Assembly (NCBI GenBank): GCA_029964075.1
Contig: CM057135.1
Span: forward strand, 27,517,366 to 27,581,365
DNA length: 64,000 nucleotides
Source: Patiria pectinifera
Lineage: Eukaryota > Echinodermata > Asteroidea > Valvatida > Asterinidae
Direction of reading: 5' to 3'
Shown here: in pieces, positions 38,877 through 48,798 of the stretch
Layout: each line of letters opens with the position of its first letter
Position numbering within the stretch: the first letter of the stretch is position 1
Position numbers and translations under genes: made by a program
The notes under the pieces: generated by a model
Databases searched by the model: none
What the model saw: the letters and a program-made list of their open reading frames with translations, nothing else
Told to the model about the DNA's origin: nothing

Positions 38877-40404
38877 GGTGTCGGACGCTTCGCCCCATTT
38901 CCACGTCGCCCCATGTCACTTCGCCCCTAACCACTTCGCCCCATCCCCACTTCGCCCCATCCCCGCTTCGCCCCATCCCCGCTTCGCCCCATCCCCACTT
39001 CGCCCCATCCCCGCTTCGCCCCATCCCCACCTCGCCTCATCCCCACTTCGCCCCATGTAGATTGGTTCCTCCAAGAGTGAAATTAGGATGTCAAAGGTAT
39101 TGTCGTTCTCAGATAAGTGGGAGACGGGTTGGTATAGCCGGGTTGGGAACAAAGTTGGATCTTTTACTTCAAGCTTTTTTTCTCGGTAGGGGAGAGTGAT
39201 AGCTTGAGAGGTAGCTGGAGTTACCCAGCCCTGAGTTTTATCATTGGGTTGTCTATTAGGGCTGGAGCTAGTTTCTCTCGTAACCGATAGTATAGGCAAA
39301 AAATTTTGGAAAATGTTGAATTTTGTCCCCGTTACACACTAATTGCAACTGCAACTCACCCCAAACTTGCCTGGAATAACCATTACACAGGTCCTTGAAG
39401 TAAAAAAACGATCCACGATGAAGATTCAGCCTACAATTGCAGTGAAAAAAGGAGGAATAACCGCTAACCTGACAACCTTGCAGGCATGGCCAGGACAGCA
39501 ATTGGTTTGTGCACAAAAAAAAATTGTGTACAATGAATGGCGGTCGGTTACCGGTACCAGGCTGTCAACTAGTCGTTTTTGCCGGCTGGCTGTTGGCTGT
39601 TGGCGCATGACGTCACGCGGAAGCGTAACACCCGATGACTGTTTCATGCACTCATATGAAGTTTACCACTCGCATCACAGCTGCGGTACTGGAACCGCAA
39701 CCGATAGTGCATGAAACAGTCATCGGGTGTTACGCTTCCGCGTGACGTAATGCGCCAACAGCCAACAGCCAGCCGGCAAAAACGACTAGTTGACAGCCTG
39801 GTACTGGTAACCGACCGCCATTCATTGTACACAATTTTTTTTTGTGCACAAACCAATTGCTGTCCTGGCCATGCCTGCAAGGTTGTCAGGTTAGCGGTTA
39901 TTTCTCCTTTTTTCACTGCAATTGTAGGCTGAATCTTCATCGTGGATCGTTTTTTACTTCAAGGACCTGTGTAATGGTTATTCCAGGCAAGTTTGGGGTG
40001 AGTTGCAGTTGCAATTAGTGTGTAACGGGGACAAAATTCAACATTTTCCAAAATTTTTTGCCTATACTATCGGTTACGAGAGAAACTAGCTCCAGCCCTA
40101 ATAGACAACCCAATGATAAAACTCAGGGCTGGGTAACTCCAGCTACTTGAGAGGTTGGTTATGAATTGTTCATTTGGTGGGCTAATTCTTTCCGTTGGTT
40201 AGCAATTAGTGAATCTGTTGGAATTGTTTTTAAGCCAATAAAATAGATGAGATTTTTTTTACATGTAATTGCTGGGGCGAAGTGGGAATGGGGCGAAGTG
40301 GGGATGGGGCGATGTGGGGATGGGGCGAAGTTGGGATGGGGCGAAGTGGTTAGGGGCGAAGTGGTTAGGGGCGACGTGGAAATGGGGCGAAGTGTCCGAC
40401 ATTC
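38877..40404. mobile_element. Outer inverted-repeat element with 10-bp target duplication, interrupted by a nested element
   Basis: The ends are GGTGTCGGACGCTTCGCCCC on the left and, reverse complemented, GAATGTCGGACACTTCGCCC on the right. CTCTGTTTGG flanks both sides exactly (38867-38876 and 40405-40414). The arms consist of a 15-16-bp unit, CTTCGCCCCATCCCCA, at about 38885-39057, and its inverse at about 40268-40397. Removing the inner palindromic element and its duplication leaves about 585 bp. It has no coding capacity. Confidence 0.8.
39212..40145 (-). mobile_element. Palindromic foldback element, copy 2 (934 bp), nested
   Basis: It has the same ends as copy 1, flanked by the 9-bp direct repeat CTTGAGAGG (39203-39211 and 40146-40154). 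The loop at about 39650-39711 is the reverse complement of the copy 1 loop, so the two copies are in opposite orientation. Base differences from copy 1 are mostly shared by both of its own arms. It sits inside the element at 38877-40404. Confidence 0.9.
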
Positions 40405-40414
40405 CTCTGTTTGG

Positions 40415-43128
40415 ATAAAAAAAAAAAATATTTGAACCTTGCCAAACTGAACACAAATTGTACATGAGGGTTTATTCTCTATTTTGTCAGCATTGACATA
40501 CCTAGACTCGTTTTTTGTTCACACTGAAGAATATTTCAAATGTGGTTACATGTATTTCTCATATTCATATAACATTTTTCTCTACAAAATGGTTGGTTTT
40601 CATGTTAATATGAGTAATTTGGGTATCGGTGAAGGATTTGTTAAAATCAGTTTTGAGCCATTTTCTTTGAAGTGACAAGAAATTATAACATTATTTATTA
40701 TCCTGCAATATTGACATTCAAAGCTTTGAATACAACAGTAAAAGGGTTGTTCCTAAAAGATCAACCTGATTTATTCAGGTTTCATGCTCTGTAACTTTGT
40801 GTACTTAAAAAAAGGTTTAACTTTTGAAATACTTGAAGTCTTTCAGTTTGTTAATATTGACATTGTTTGGCAGTAGAGATATTACATTTATTTGGCTTTT
40901 CTTTCTTTTGTGGAATAGTTGTCTATTACTGTAGTCATGGGTTCATGGTCTTCTACTTAACTTGTGTCGTCGCAAAAAAAATGGTTTCATTTGTGCTCTG
41001 TGAAGGTATTTTAACATTTATAGTAGAACGCCATTTTAACGAACACGATGGAGGTCCATAAAAAAATGACCATTTTAGTGGCCGTTCCTTGTAGTGATTG
41101 TGCATTATAATGGAATTTAATATTTCAGGAGCCAAAGGGGATGTGTCTTTACAGCACAATATTCTTTGAAGTAAAATATTTTCAGTTCAGTCTCACATTA
41201 TTATTTAAGGGTTTAAACTTTAACATATACCTTTATTTTTCTGTGAAATAAACACAAGTCAAAACTTGGCAAATTGACTTCGGTTGGCGCGCTGGTTATC
41301 CTGTTGATGCCCCTTGCGTTTGAAGTATAATTATTGGTAATTCATAAATTAAAACACAACTTGTGTTCGCAAAAAAAATAATAATTAAAGTACAAACAAA
41401 GCACACATCCCTTCCAGTTTGCACAACAACTCCTTAGTAACTTTTCGTCTCGACACCTGAATTTCCATTACATGTATTAACCAATGGTGCTGCCAACACC
41501 TAATCTAATTTCTAAACTAGTCTAAGTTATAAACTAATTACACTTGAACCAGGGCTTTGCAAAGCTGCTGCGAAGGAAAACCATAATTTCCAAAAAAAAA
41601 TAGCTGCCTATTTGCTTGCTTAAAAAACAAGTGCGAGTGCACAATAAGCTCTGGCCGTGTTAGAGTCTTGCATGAAAGTTTTGCTTATTATATAATCGAT
41701 CAAAAATGATCTATCCCAGAGCTTACAATGGGATGCCAAAAACTGCGACGCCGATGGAACATAATGGAACTCCATAATTTGGGTCAATTTTCGAGGACGG
41801 ACAGAACGACCGACCGACCACCAAGTGACACGTAGAAGCTTTACCTAGCGCACACGGAGTAACAAAAGACCCGTTTTGGAATGATGCAGTTAGCGCTATT
41901 GAAAGAAAATTGTGAGACTTTACCATACAAAAAGGATGACTCGCAAAAAGTTCAGTCTAGTTGTTTTACTTTGCGTTTTTAATACGTAGAGGGCTTGGGT
42001 GAAAAAATGAGGGGAATTTAAAAGGGAATGTTTTGACAGAGGTTTTTTTTTTTAACAATATTTGTGTTTTACACAATCTGGCTTGGGATGATTTGAATAT
42101 GTGTGTCAGACCTATAAAGGAGATGGAAAACATTGATTACACGATTGCTCCCACATAATCACACCTATCGTGCCACGCCCTTATCTAACTTCAACTTCAC
42201 GCAGATGACATTAAATTATAATCTAGAATCCTGAACTCAAAACACGTATTGAAACAATTAACCCTCGATCGTTGGCAAGAAACTGAATGTAATAGTCGAT
42301 CGGAGGAAAAAATAACCCCAAAAATATGAATTTCTAAGTTATAAGTTCAGTCCATAGCGGTTGTGATACTGCCGCTTCCAAAATAATTAGGTGAATTGGG
42401 GCACTCCGTATCCCATGAAATACTTCGACACAAAAAAAAGACTTTATTCTTCATGTGCTGTCCCCATACGCTTCTGGAATAATTCATTTGTATAATCCTT
42501 CATTTGAATGTACTTTTCAGGTGAGCGTGAACCATACACTTATAAAACTCTTTATTCCCAAAACAAATGAATCGATACTTTTAACTTTGATGTCAGATCA
42601 TATCTATATGATTCGGTTTTCCTGAGGGATCGGAGCATGAATTTATTTCCCATGCCCCCTCCAACGAGTCCAAGTCATGAAGACAGGTTTTAAAGCAAAG
42701 GAAAAAAAAGCTTGTCGCCAATCCTCTCCACTTAGTGTGTTTCCTTGATCAGTGGTTTTTTTTTCACCTTGTAGTACTCGGGGACGATTCAAATTTCGAA
42801 ACCATATCCGGATTCATCCGGGAAGAAAGAAGATCCGGATATCTTTCCCATTGGTTCGAAGCAATTCGAAGTATATTGGCATCAGCAGGTTGTGCCACTT
42901 CTTGTTTTTGAGGACAGCATGTATCCGTGCGCAACATAAAATAAGTCTTGCGCGAAAGTGCCGTGTTTTTGCAAACGAACGTGGATTTTCATGTACTTCC
43001 CAAACATTTCTTATGTCCTTCCCAGACAATTCACAAAAGGCTGTCCGACAGTCATTGAAATTTTTTTTTTTAAACTTTGGTGAACTTTGCCGGCGGATGT
43101 ATTTAAAACTTTCTGGGGGAGACGGACA
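40415..43128. other. Intergenic, no gene recognised
   Basis: AT-rich sequence without a supported exon. The frame at 41723-41926 (minus) lies in sequence with GACGGACAGAACGACCGACC, which looks like old repeat DNA. Nothing else stands out. Confidence 0.4.
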
Positions 43129-43309
43129 GGCTGCGCATGCGCGCGGACCGGCCATTTTGTCGTCTGTCGTCGCGTCGGCGTTTTGCAGCATGCTAAAAAA
43201 TTGATGAGCGATGACCACGGGCCACTGGCGTAAACATCTTTCATCAAAAAAGTCTCAGTATTTTTAAGATGCAAGGACTTTTATATCGGAGTCAGCTACC
43301 AAACAGGAG
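43129..43309 (+). promoter_or_regulatory. Candidate CpG promoter (NRF1-like and YY1-like sites) with possible first exon
   Basis: TGCGCATGCGC at 43132-43142 matches the palindromic NRF1 site, and GGCCATTTTG at 43150-43159 is the inverse of a YY1 core; both sit in a CpG-rich island in AT-rich DNA. Downstream, an ATG at 43269 opens 13 codons ending at a good donor (AACAGGAG|gtaaaag). Spliced to 45179 this would make a short upstream ORF ending in TGA that overlaps the 45206 ATG (ATGA). Transcription is not proven. Confidence 0.35.
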
Positions 43310-45039
43310 GTAAAAGTATAGTTTAGGACCCCATTCCTTAGAATGAAAAGACTGTGCTGCGACTTGGCACGTCCCTAAACTGCGCAGCTAGTGCTAAATT
43401 CAGGTAAGAAAAAAAAGTCACATTTTCTTCCAAAGACAGTGAGGCTGCAAGTCATTGACAGACATTTGCAAACTTAAGTTTTGAATGTAAAAAATAAGTG
43501 TCATAGGCCTAGGTCCTAAAGTTAAATAAACTGCACTTCTATTTCTACCATAAAAAGTACCAACACATGCAACATGCCACCAAGCAGTAGCCTAAGTGTT
43601 TTCCCATAATTTGTTTAAAAAGAAAATATGAAAATACATTAAAAAAAATATGAAATTATGTATGAAGAAACTATGTTAATTGATATTCAGGAATGCAACT
43701 GAAGCACATAAAGAAACTTGGCAGTTGCTCAGTAAAAGAATATTTTCTTTAACTTTAAAGTTGGTTTGCTTCAACTTTATGCATTTTGTTATTGACAATG
43801 TATAGACTACATGATACATGTGATACATCACTCGTTCAGTAACCATTTGTGACTTATAACTTATATAAGTTAAAAATAGGTAAATTTAAGGGGCAAAATG
43901 TTACTGTTGTGGAATAAATAGGCCTATGATTTTTTCTAAGGAATAGAAAAGTAAAGTTGGACAGAAAACCAGTCCAAAACTTTGAAAGTAGGTCAAAGTT
44001 TTTGTTGTCAACAGAATTTATCTTTATAATCGGTGAAGGTTATAGGCTTACGTGCTTTTTGATAAGTCATGCATAACAGCATTTGGACTGTTGTTTACAC
44101 CTACAGTACTGCACAGTGCACAACGTGTCCTGGCCATGTACAAATGAAAAGAAACTGTGAACTCATGGTTCAAAGTTCAGTACTTTACCACTGTGTTTGT
44201 GCACTAAGCGGAGACAGACACACGTATTGTCATTGCGCCACTTTTTAATCTATTTATAAGTTGGCAGAAGAATGAGCGAACTACAAGGAAGTGTACTGCA
44301 CAGTTTTCCTCAAAATGCCTGGTGTAGGCCTTCCATTTTCCTGCTTGTGATCCACAATTATCTCTGATGACTCTTGTGGGCATATCTTTAAAATACTGGA
44401 CATGCAAGCACATGTATTCCCCCAAGTGAAATCTATATGATTGAGCTGATTTGAAGGTAAGAAATATTCTCATTTTCGTCTCCTTCAAAATTTCCATCAA
44501 ATGAATCAGTAATTATATTTCTGTTTGAAATTAGTTTTAAGCAGCAGAAGTGTGGTTTACATGTTTATTTAACTTTTAAGAAGAACTATGATTCCTAGAA
44601 CTTACTACATAAGTAGGAGTTGCTTTTCATACCATTAGAATAGTCAAACTTCTAGTTCCTGTATTGGATTTCATTAATGCTCATTAATATCAAAGAACAT
44701 AATGTGAATGTAAATTTTGACATGATGTGTTGAACTCAACAATGATTTGCAGTTGGATATTATCATAGGATCCAAAGTCTGACCTTTTTTCCTGTTACTA
44801 TATGTTACCTCTGAACTTTGGAAATTCAAGTAGAATTTCAAATGGTTTCCAACTATTTTTTTGTTTGTTTGTGATATGAAGTTTCTCTAAGAAAGAAAGC
44901 ATGAAGGAGTGCACGATTTAGAAAATCATACATGTCCGATATAATAAGGATAGAAAGATGGACCCCAGTTTTATAAAATGACTGTTCAAACAGACATTCC
45001 AATTACATTTAATAAGGCCAAAAAAAAAAATACTCGGTC
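43310..45039. other. Intergenic or 5' intron of the PPxY gene, nothing recognised
   Basis: AT-rich, without coding signal or defined repeat ends. If the candidate first exon at 43269 is real, this is its intron. Confidence 0.35.
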
Positions 45040-45147
45040 TCTGGTCAGCGCGCGGGTCGATTTTAATCATGCGCGTCAACCTTTCTTTTTTTTGTAATTA
45101 ACATGGAAGTTACAACAGCGCCCTCTATTGCCGCACCTCCTCAAATA
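45040..45147. mobile_element. Partial TTGGTCTCTGGTCAG MITE copy
   Basis: It begins GGTCTCTGGTCAGCGCGC and contains GCGCGTCAACCTTTC and GCGCCCTCTATTGCCGCACC, matching the inverse of 26220-26325. It ends about 30 bp before the candidate splice acceptor of the small PPxY gene. Confidence 0.65.
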
Positions 45148-45205
45148 TTTTTTATTTTTTTTTGGACTCTACATATAGGAAGTATTCAAGTACCGTAGTG
45201 TCACG

Positions 45206-45574
45206 ATGACTTCAACCGTGTATGAATATTTCCTGCCAGTGTGTGGTGTTGTGATACTCTCATGCGTCATAACGTGCTGCAGATACTGCTGCTTTGTAAC
45301 CAGTGTGAAAGCTGAAAATGCGACAAATGCGGCAGCACAAGGAGACACCGTGGGAGAGCGGAGACGGGTACCGACTATTTCCGGACGGCAGGAACCCGTG
45401 GAATCAGACTTGTGTGGATACCAACCGCCGGCCGAACTGCCCAGATACCTAGACGGCCCTCAGTCAGACCCTCCGCCTGATTTCTCCGCTATTGTCGCAC
45501 CTTTCCCAGTTCAGGATGAGCCGCCACCTGCATATGAGGAGATCATTTCCAGAAATCAACCACCAGTTACTTAA
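45206..45574 (+). CDS. Small single-pass membrane protein with a C-terminal PPxY motif
   Basis: A 122-aa open frame. Residues about 7-31 form one hydrophobic, Cys-rich segment (YFLPVCGVVILSCVITCCRY), followed by a proline-rich cytoplasmic-like tail ending DEPPPAYEEII. The PPAY motif is the type bound by WW domains of NEDD4-family ubiquitin ligases. The layout recalls WBP1/VOPP1-like or shisa-like adaptors, but no family is recognised with confidence. The frame stays open upstream to a candidate acceptor (CATATAG|G, exon from 45179), so an upstream exon, possibly the one near 43269, may add 5' UTR or N-terminal sequence. Codon content is more GC-balanced than the flanks, supporting a real gene. 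A partial MITE lies directly upstream. Confidence 0.55.
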   Translation: MTSTVYEYFLPVCGVVILSCVITCCRYCCFVTSVKAENATNAAAQGDTVGERRRVPTISGRQEPVESDLCGYQPPAELPRYLDGPQSDPPPDFSAIVAPFPVQDEPPPAYEEIISRNQPPVT

Positions 45575-45787
45575 CAGTCTTCAGGCTTAATGCACTGCTG
45601 CTCATCATATACTGAACAGTGCCTTTGAAAGTTCTCAGTGCAAGATGCACATGCATGAATTTTCGAGAGTTTTTTGCAATTGATGCATTTTTAAAACAAA
45701 CAATTGAAGGTACAGGTACTTAGTGTACATGAATGTATACTGTATTCATATGTTGCTGAATTGGGCTATTGAGGATTGGCCTGAAAG

Positions 45788-46025
45788 CCACCCACCTCAA
45801 CCTCCACCCACCCCACCTCCACCTCCACCCACCCCACTCACCACCCTTCCACCTCCCCCCACCTCCACCTCCACTCACCACCCTTCCACCTCCACCTCCA
45901 CCCACCCCACCTCCACCCACCCCACTCACCACCCTTCCACCCCCACCTCCACCCACCCCACTAACCACCCTTCCTTCCACTCCCCCACCTCCACCCCCCC
46001 CCTTCCTTCCACCCCCTCCCCCTTT
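45788..46025. repeat. Pure C-rich tract (CCACC/CCACCT), G-rich on the minus strand
   Basis: About 240 bp consist almost only of CCACC, CACCT and CCACTCACC units. The opposite strand has many G-runs of three or more, compatible with G-quadruplex or triplex formation. Long proline/threonine and glycine frames across it are artefacts. Confidence 0.9.
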
Positions 46026-46896
46026 CACTTTATAAAAGTAGGCTGAATATTTTTACTATCCCAGCACATCTTCAGCCCATGCATGACTAAACAGAAGTAG
46101 GCAAAGGATAGAAAAATTGGGGTAGTGACAAGGAAACACCCCAGTCCATGCTTGTAAAAATCTGCAACGGATGCAAGTAAAAGAAACTGATGACAACTAG
46201 GCCTGACATGGTCGTGCATGTGACTGCCATGAACAGTGTCATCAAGCGTCCGATGGTGTACTTTTAGCCATATTCGTGGCTATGATGCTCTTTCTCAGCA
46301 TCACAGCAGCTTAAACATAAGTGCCACAAATGTACATGTGCTTACAAAACTTCAAGCTTCATCTGAAGACATGTGGATGTAATGTCAACGAAGATTTGAA
46401 AGGATCTAAAAACTGAAGCATCTTTGATTAATACAAATCTATGAGTCAGTTTCAAATTTGATAGATCATAGTACATTTTATAGACCTTCACAAATTCATA
46501 CTACTTGATGAAAAGGTTCACAGCTGTTATTCACATGTAATTATACAATTCATTCTTAATTAGGCTATAAAATTAGCATAAGAGCAAACCAATCAAAAAC
46601 TGCCACTTCCGAGATAAAATACAACTTGGCAAAACATCTGTAACCATGTAGTTTGTTAACCAAGGAATTAATTAGCATAAAAATGAGTATGACTGATCAG
46701 ATATAAAATGTTAACTGTATTCTTAATGACATCACTATAATACTCACACGTGCTGCATGATTTATATTTTGTATGTTAAATTATAACAATTTCTTCAGAA
46801 AAAAATTACCATGTAATTATTTGATAAAATGTTTATTTTATATATGTTGGGATGATTTTGAAATTTCAGAGCTTTCACACAATATCAGTGCCACTA

Positions 46897-47381
46897 CAGG
46901 GTGGATAAAAAAAAAACGAAACCGAGATATTATTGCTAATTGGAACAGAAGTAGGGCACATGTGAATCAAAGGGAGATATCCTCTGTTAGATCTCTTCTT
47001 TAAAATGACACCATGGTCATGTCATTACATTCACGATTGAGCAGTGACCAATTTTATGAAAGAGTCTATTTAGAGACTTGTGCCACTTTTCAATTGTGGT
47101 TTTTGTGTTGTCATTTGTCACAGAGTGAAAAGCTATGGTTGCCAATCAAGGCAGGTGGGGAAAAAAGAGATTTCACCATGAAAAGTGGTGCAAGTCTCTA
47201 AATAGACCCTTTTATAAAATTGGTCACTGCTCAGTCGATCGTGAATGTAATGACATGACCAGGGTGTCATTTTGAAGAGGAGATTCAACCCTAACAGAGG
47301 ATATCTCCCTTTGATTCACACGTGCCCTACTTCTGTTCCAATTAGCAATAATATCTCGGTTTCATTTTTTTATCCACCTTG
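46897..47381. mobile_element. TA-type foldback element (485 bp)
   Basis: The left arm starts CAGGGTGGATAAAAAA after TA, and the right arm ends TTTTTTTATCCACCTTG; the right TA has decayed to TT. The arms of about 230 bp are inverted copies, including TATTATTGCTAATTGGAACA and CACGATTGAGCAGTGACCAA. The CAGGGTG ends with TA resemble Tc1/mariner-type MITEs. Confidence 0.75.
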
Positions 47382-47772
47382 TTTAGCTGAGTTTTAATGA
47401 CATTGTATAATTCATAATTTTGTGTGTGAAAGTGGAGCTATACACCTACATCTACATTCATTTTATTCCGCACACAAATTATTTACAAATTTGATAATTC
47501 ATTATTCAAATAAACCAAGCAATATACATGTATATGAAAGTACTTCACTTACCCATGATTTTATACTTTTATTGAAATAATTATTAAAATATTTTTTCCC
47601 AATCATATACAATGTTTTCTGTGAAGCTGAAAAGTCATAAAAATAAAAGTAAATAATTAATTTCTTTTACAAATAAAATTTGCTTCTACACAGATTTGTA
47701 AATTGTACATTTTAAAACATGTATGTAAATAAAAAAGCAAGCAAATAAAAGCAATTGAGAATGGATTAAAGG

Positions 47773-48290
47773 ACTGAACAGTTCTAGTACTTGAGTACAT
47801 ATTTTTCTCGTACTGGTACTCATGAGATACCCAAAGTCGTTGAACTCATGAGATACTCGAATTCGTTCTCATACTCATTGAGATATTTGTACTCATACTC
47901 GCATTCATGAGGTACTCATACTCTTGAGATACTCGTACTCATGAGATACTCCTACTTGCACTGAACAGTACTAGTACTTGAGTACATATTTTGTACTCGT
48001 ACTGGTACTCATGAGATACTCAAAGTCGTTGAACTCATGAGATACTAGAATTCGTACTCATGAGATATTCGTACTCATACTCGCATTCATGAGATACTCA
48101 TACTCTTGAGATACTCGTACTCATGAGATACTCGTACTCGTATTCATGAGATACGTGTACTCGTACTCATGAGATACATCATACTCATAGTCATGAGAGA
48201 GTTACTGATCATTGTCGTTCTGGTACTCATGAGATACTTGCACTAGTACATGTACAGTTTATGAGATATGAGAAACTCGTACTCGTATGG
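47773..48290 (+). repeat. GTACTCATGAGATACTC minisatellite with ~188-bp higher-order unit
   Basis: The short unit GTACTCATGAGATACTC and variants repeat throughout. A larger block starting CTGAACAG at 47773 restarts at 47961 with the same internal order (CTAGTACTTGAGTACATATT, AAAGTCGTTGAACTCATGAG), so at least two 188-bp higher-order units are present. It lies downstream of the SRCR gene. Confidence 0.85.
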
Positions 48291-48798
48291 GTACAGGCTA
48301 TTGTTTCATGTAACATAATAACAATTGCCTGCACCTGTACTTGTACTTGTGGCACAGAACTCATCCTTACACCTGTACTCATGGAAATGTACTCAACTAA
48401 CACCGGACTACTGCAAATTCAGTTTCTTGTGCTATTCTGCAAGCTTTTTAATAAGCCTGGGTCCACTCCATATAACCAAAGGCTTTGACATTGGATTTGG
48501 AAAACAGGAGCTTCAAGTCAGGCAGAGGTTATAAGAAGAGTTTAGGTTCACTCAAAGCCATATCTGCATAAAACTTGATTTTTTTGGTTAAATTCTGAGT
48601 TTCTAAAAAGTTGTTGTGGTGCCACTTATTCAAACTGCATCAAGTGACTAAGTGATGTTGATGTAGTATATAGCCATATTAGGCACATCCTAAAAACCTA
48701 GAACTAAGTCAGCAATAACACATGGGGCAAGTGGCTTTAGTTTAGCCCATAAGTACATACGGTAATTGCTAGCCGTAGCTGAGTCGTATATTAGTACT

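Noticed and set aside
38806-39299. Long frames of repeated HFAPSPLRP or GDGAKWGW type
   Set aside because: They arise from the CTTCGCCCCATCCCCA tandem array in the transposon arms.
41723-41926. 67-aa minus-strand frame as a gene
   Set aside because: No splice or homology support; the sequence looks like an old dispersed repeat.
45720-46046. Proline/threonine-rich and glycine-rich frames
   Set aside because: Low-complexity CCACC tract, open in several frames on both strands.
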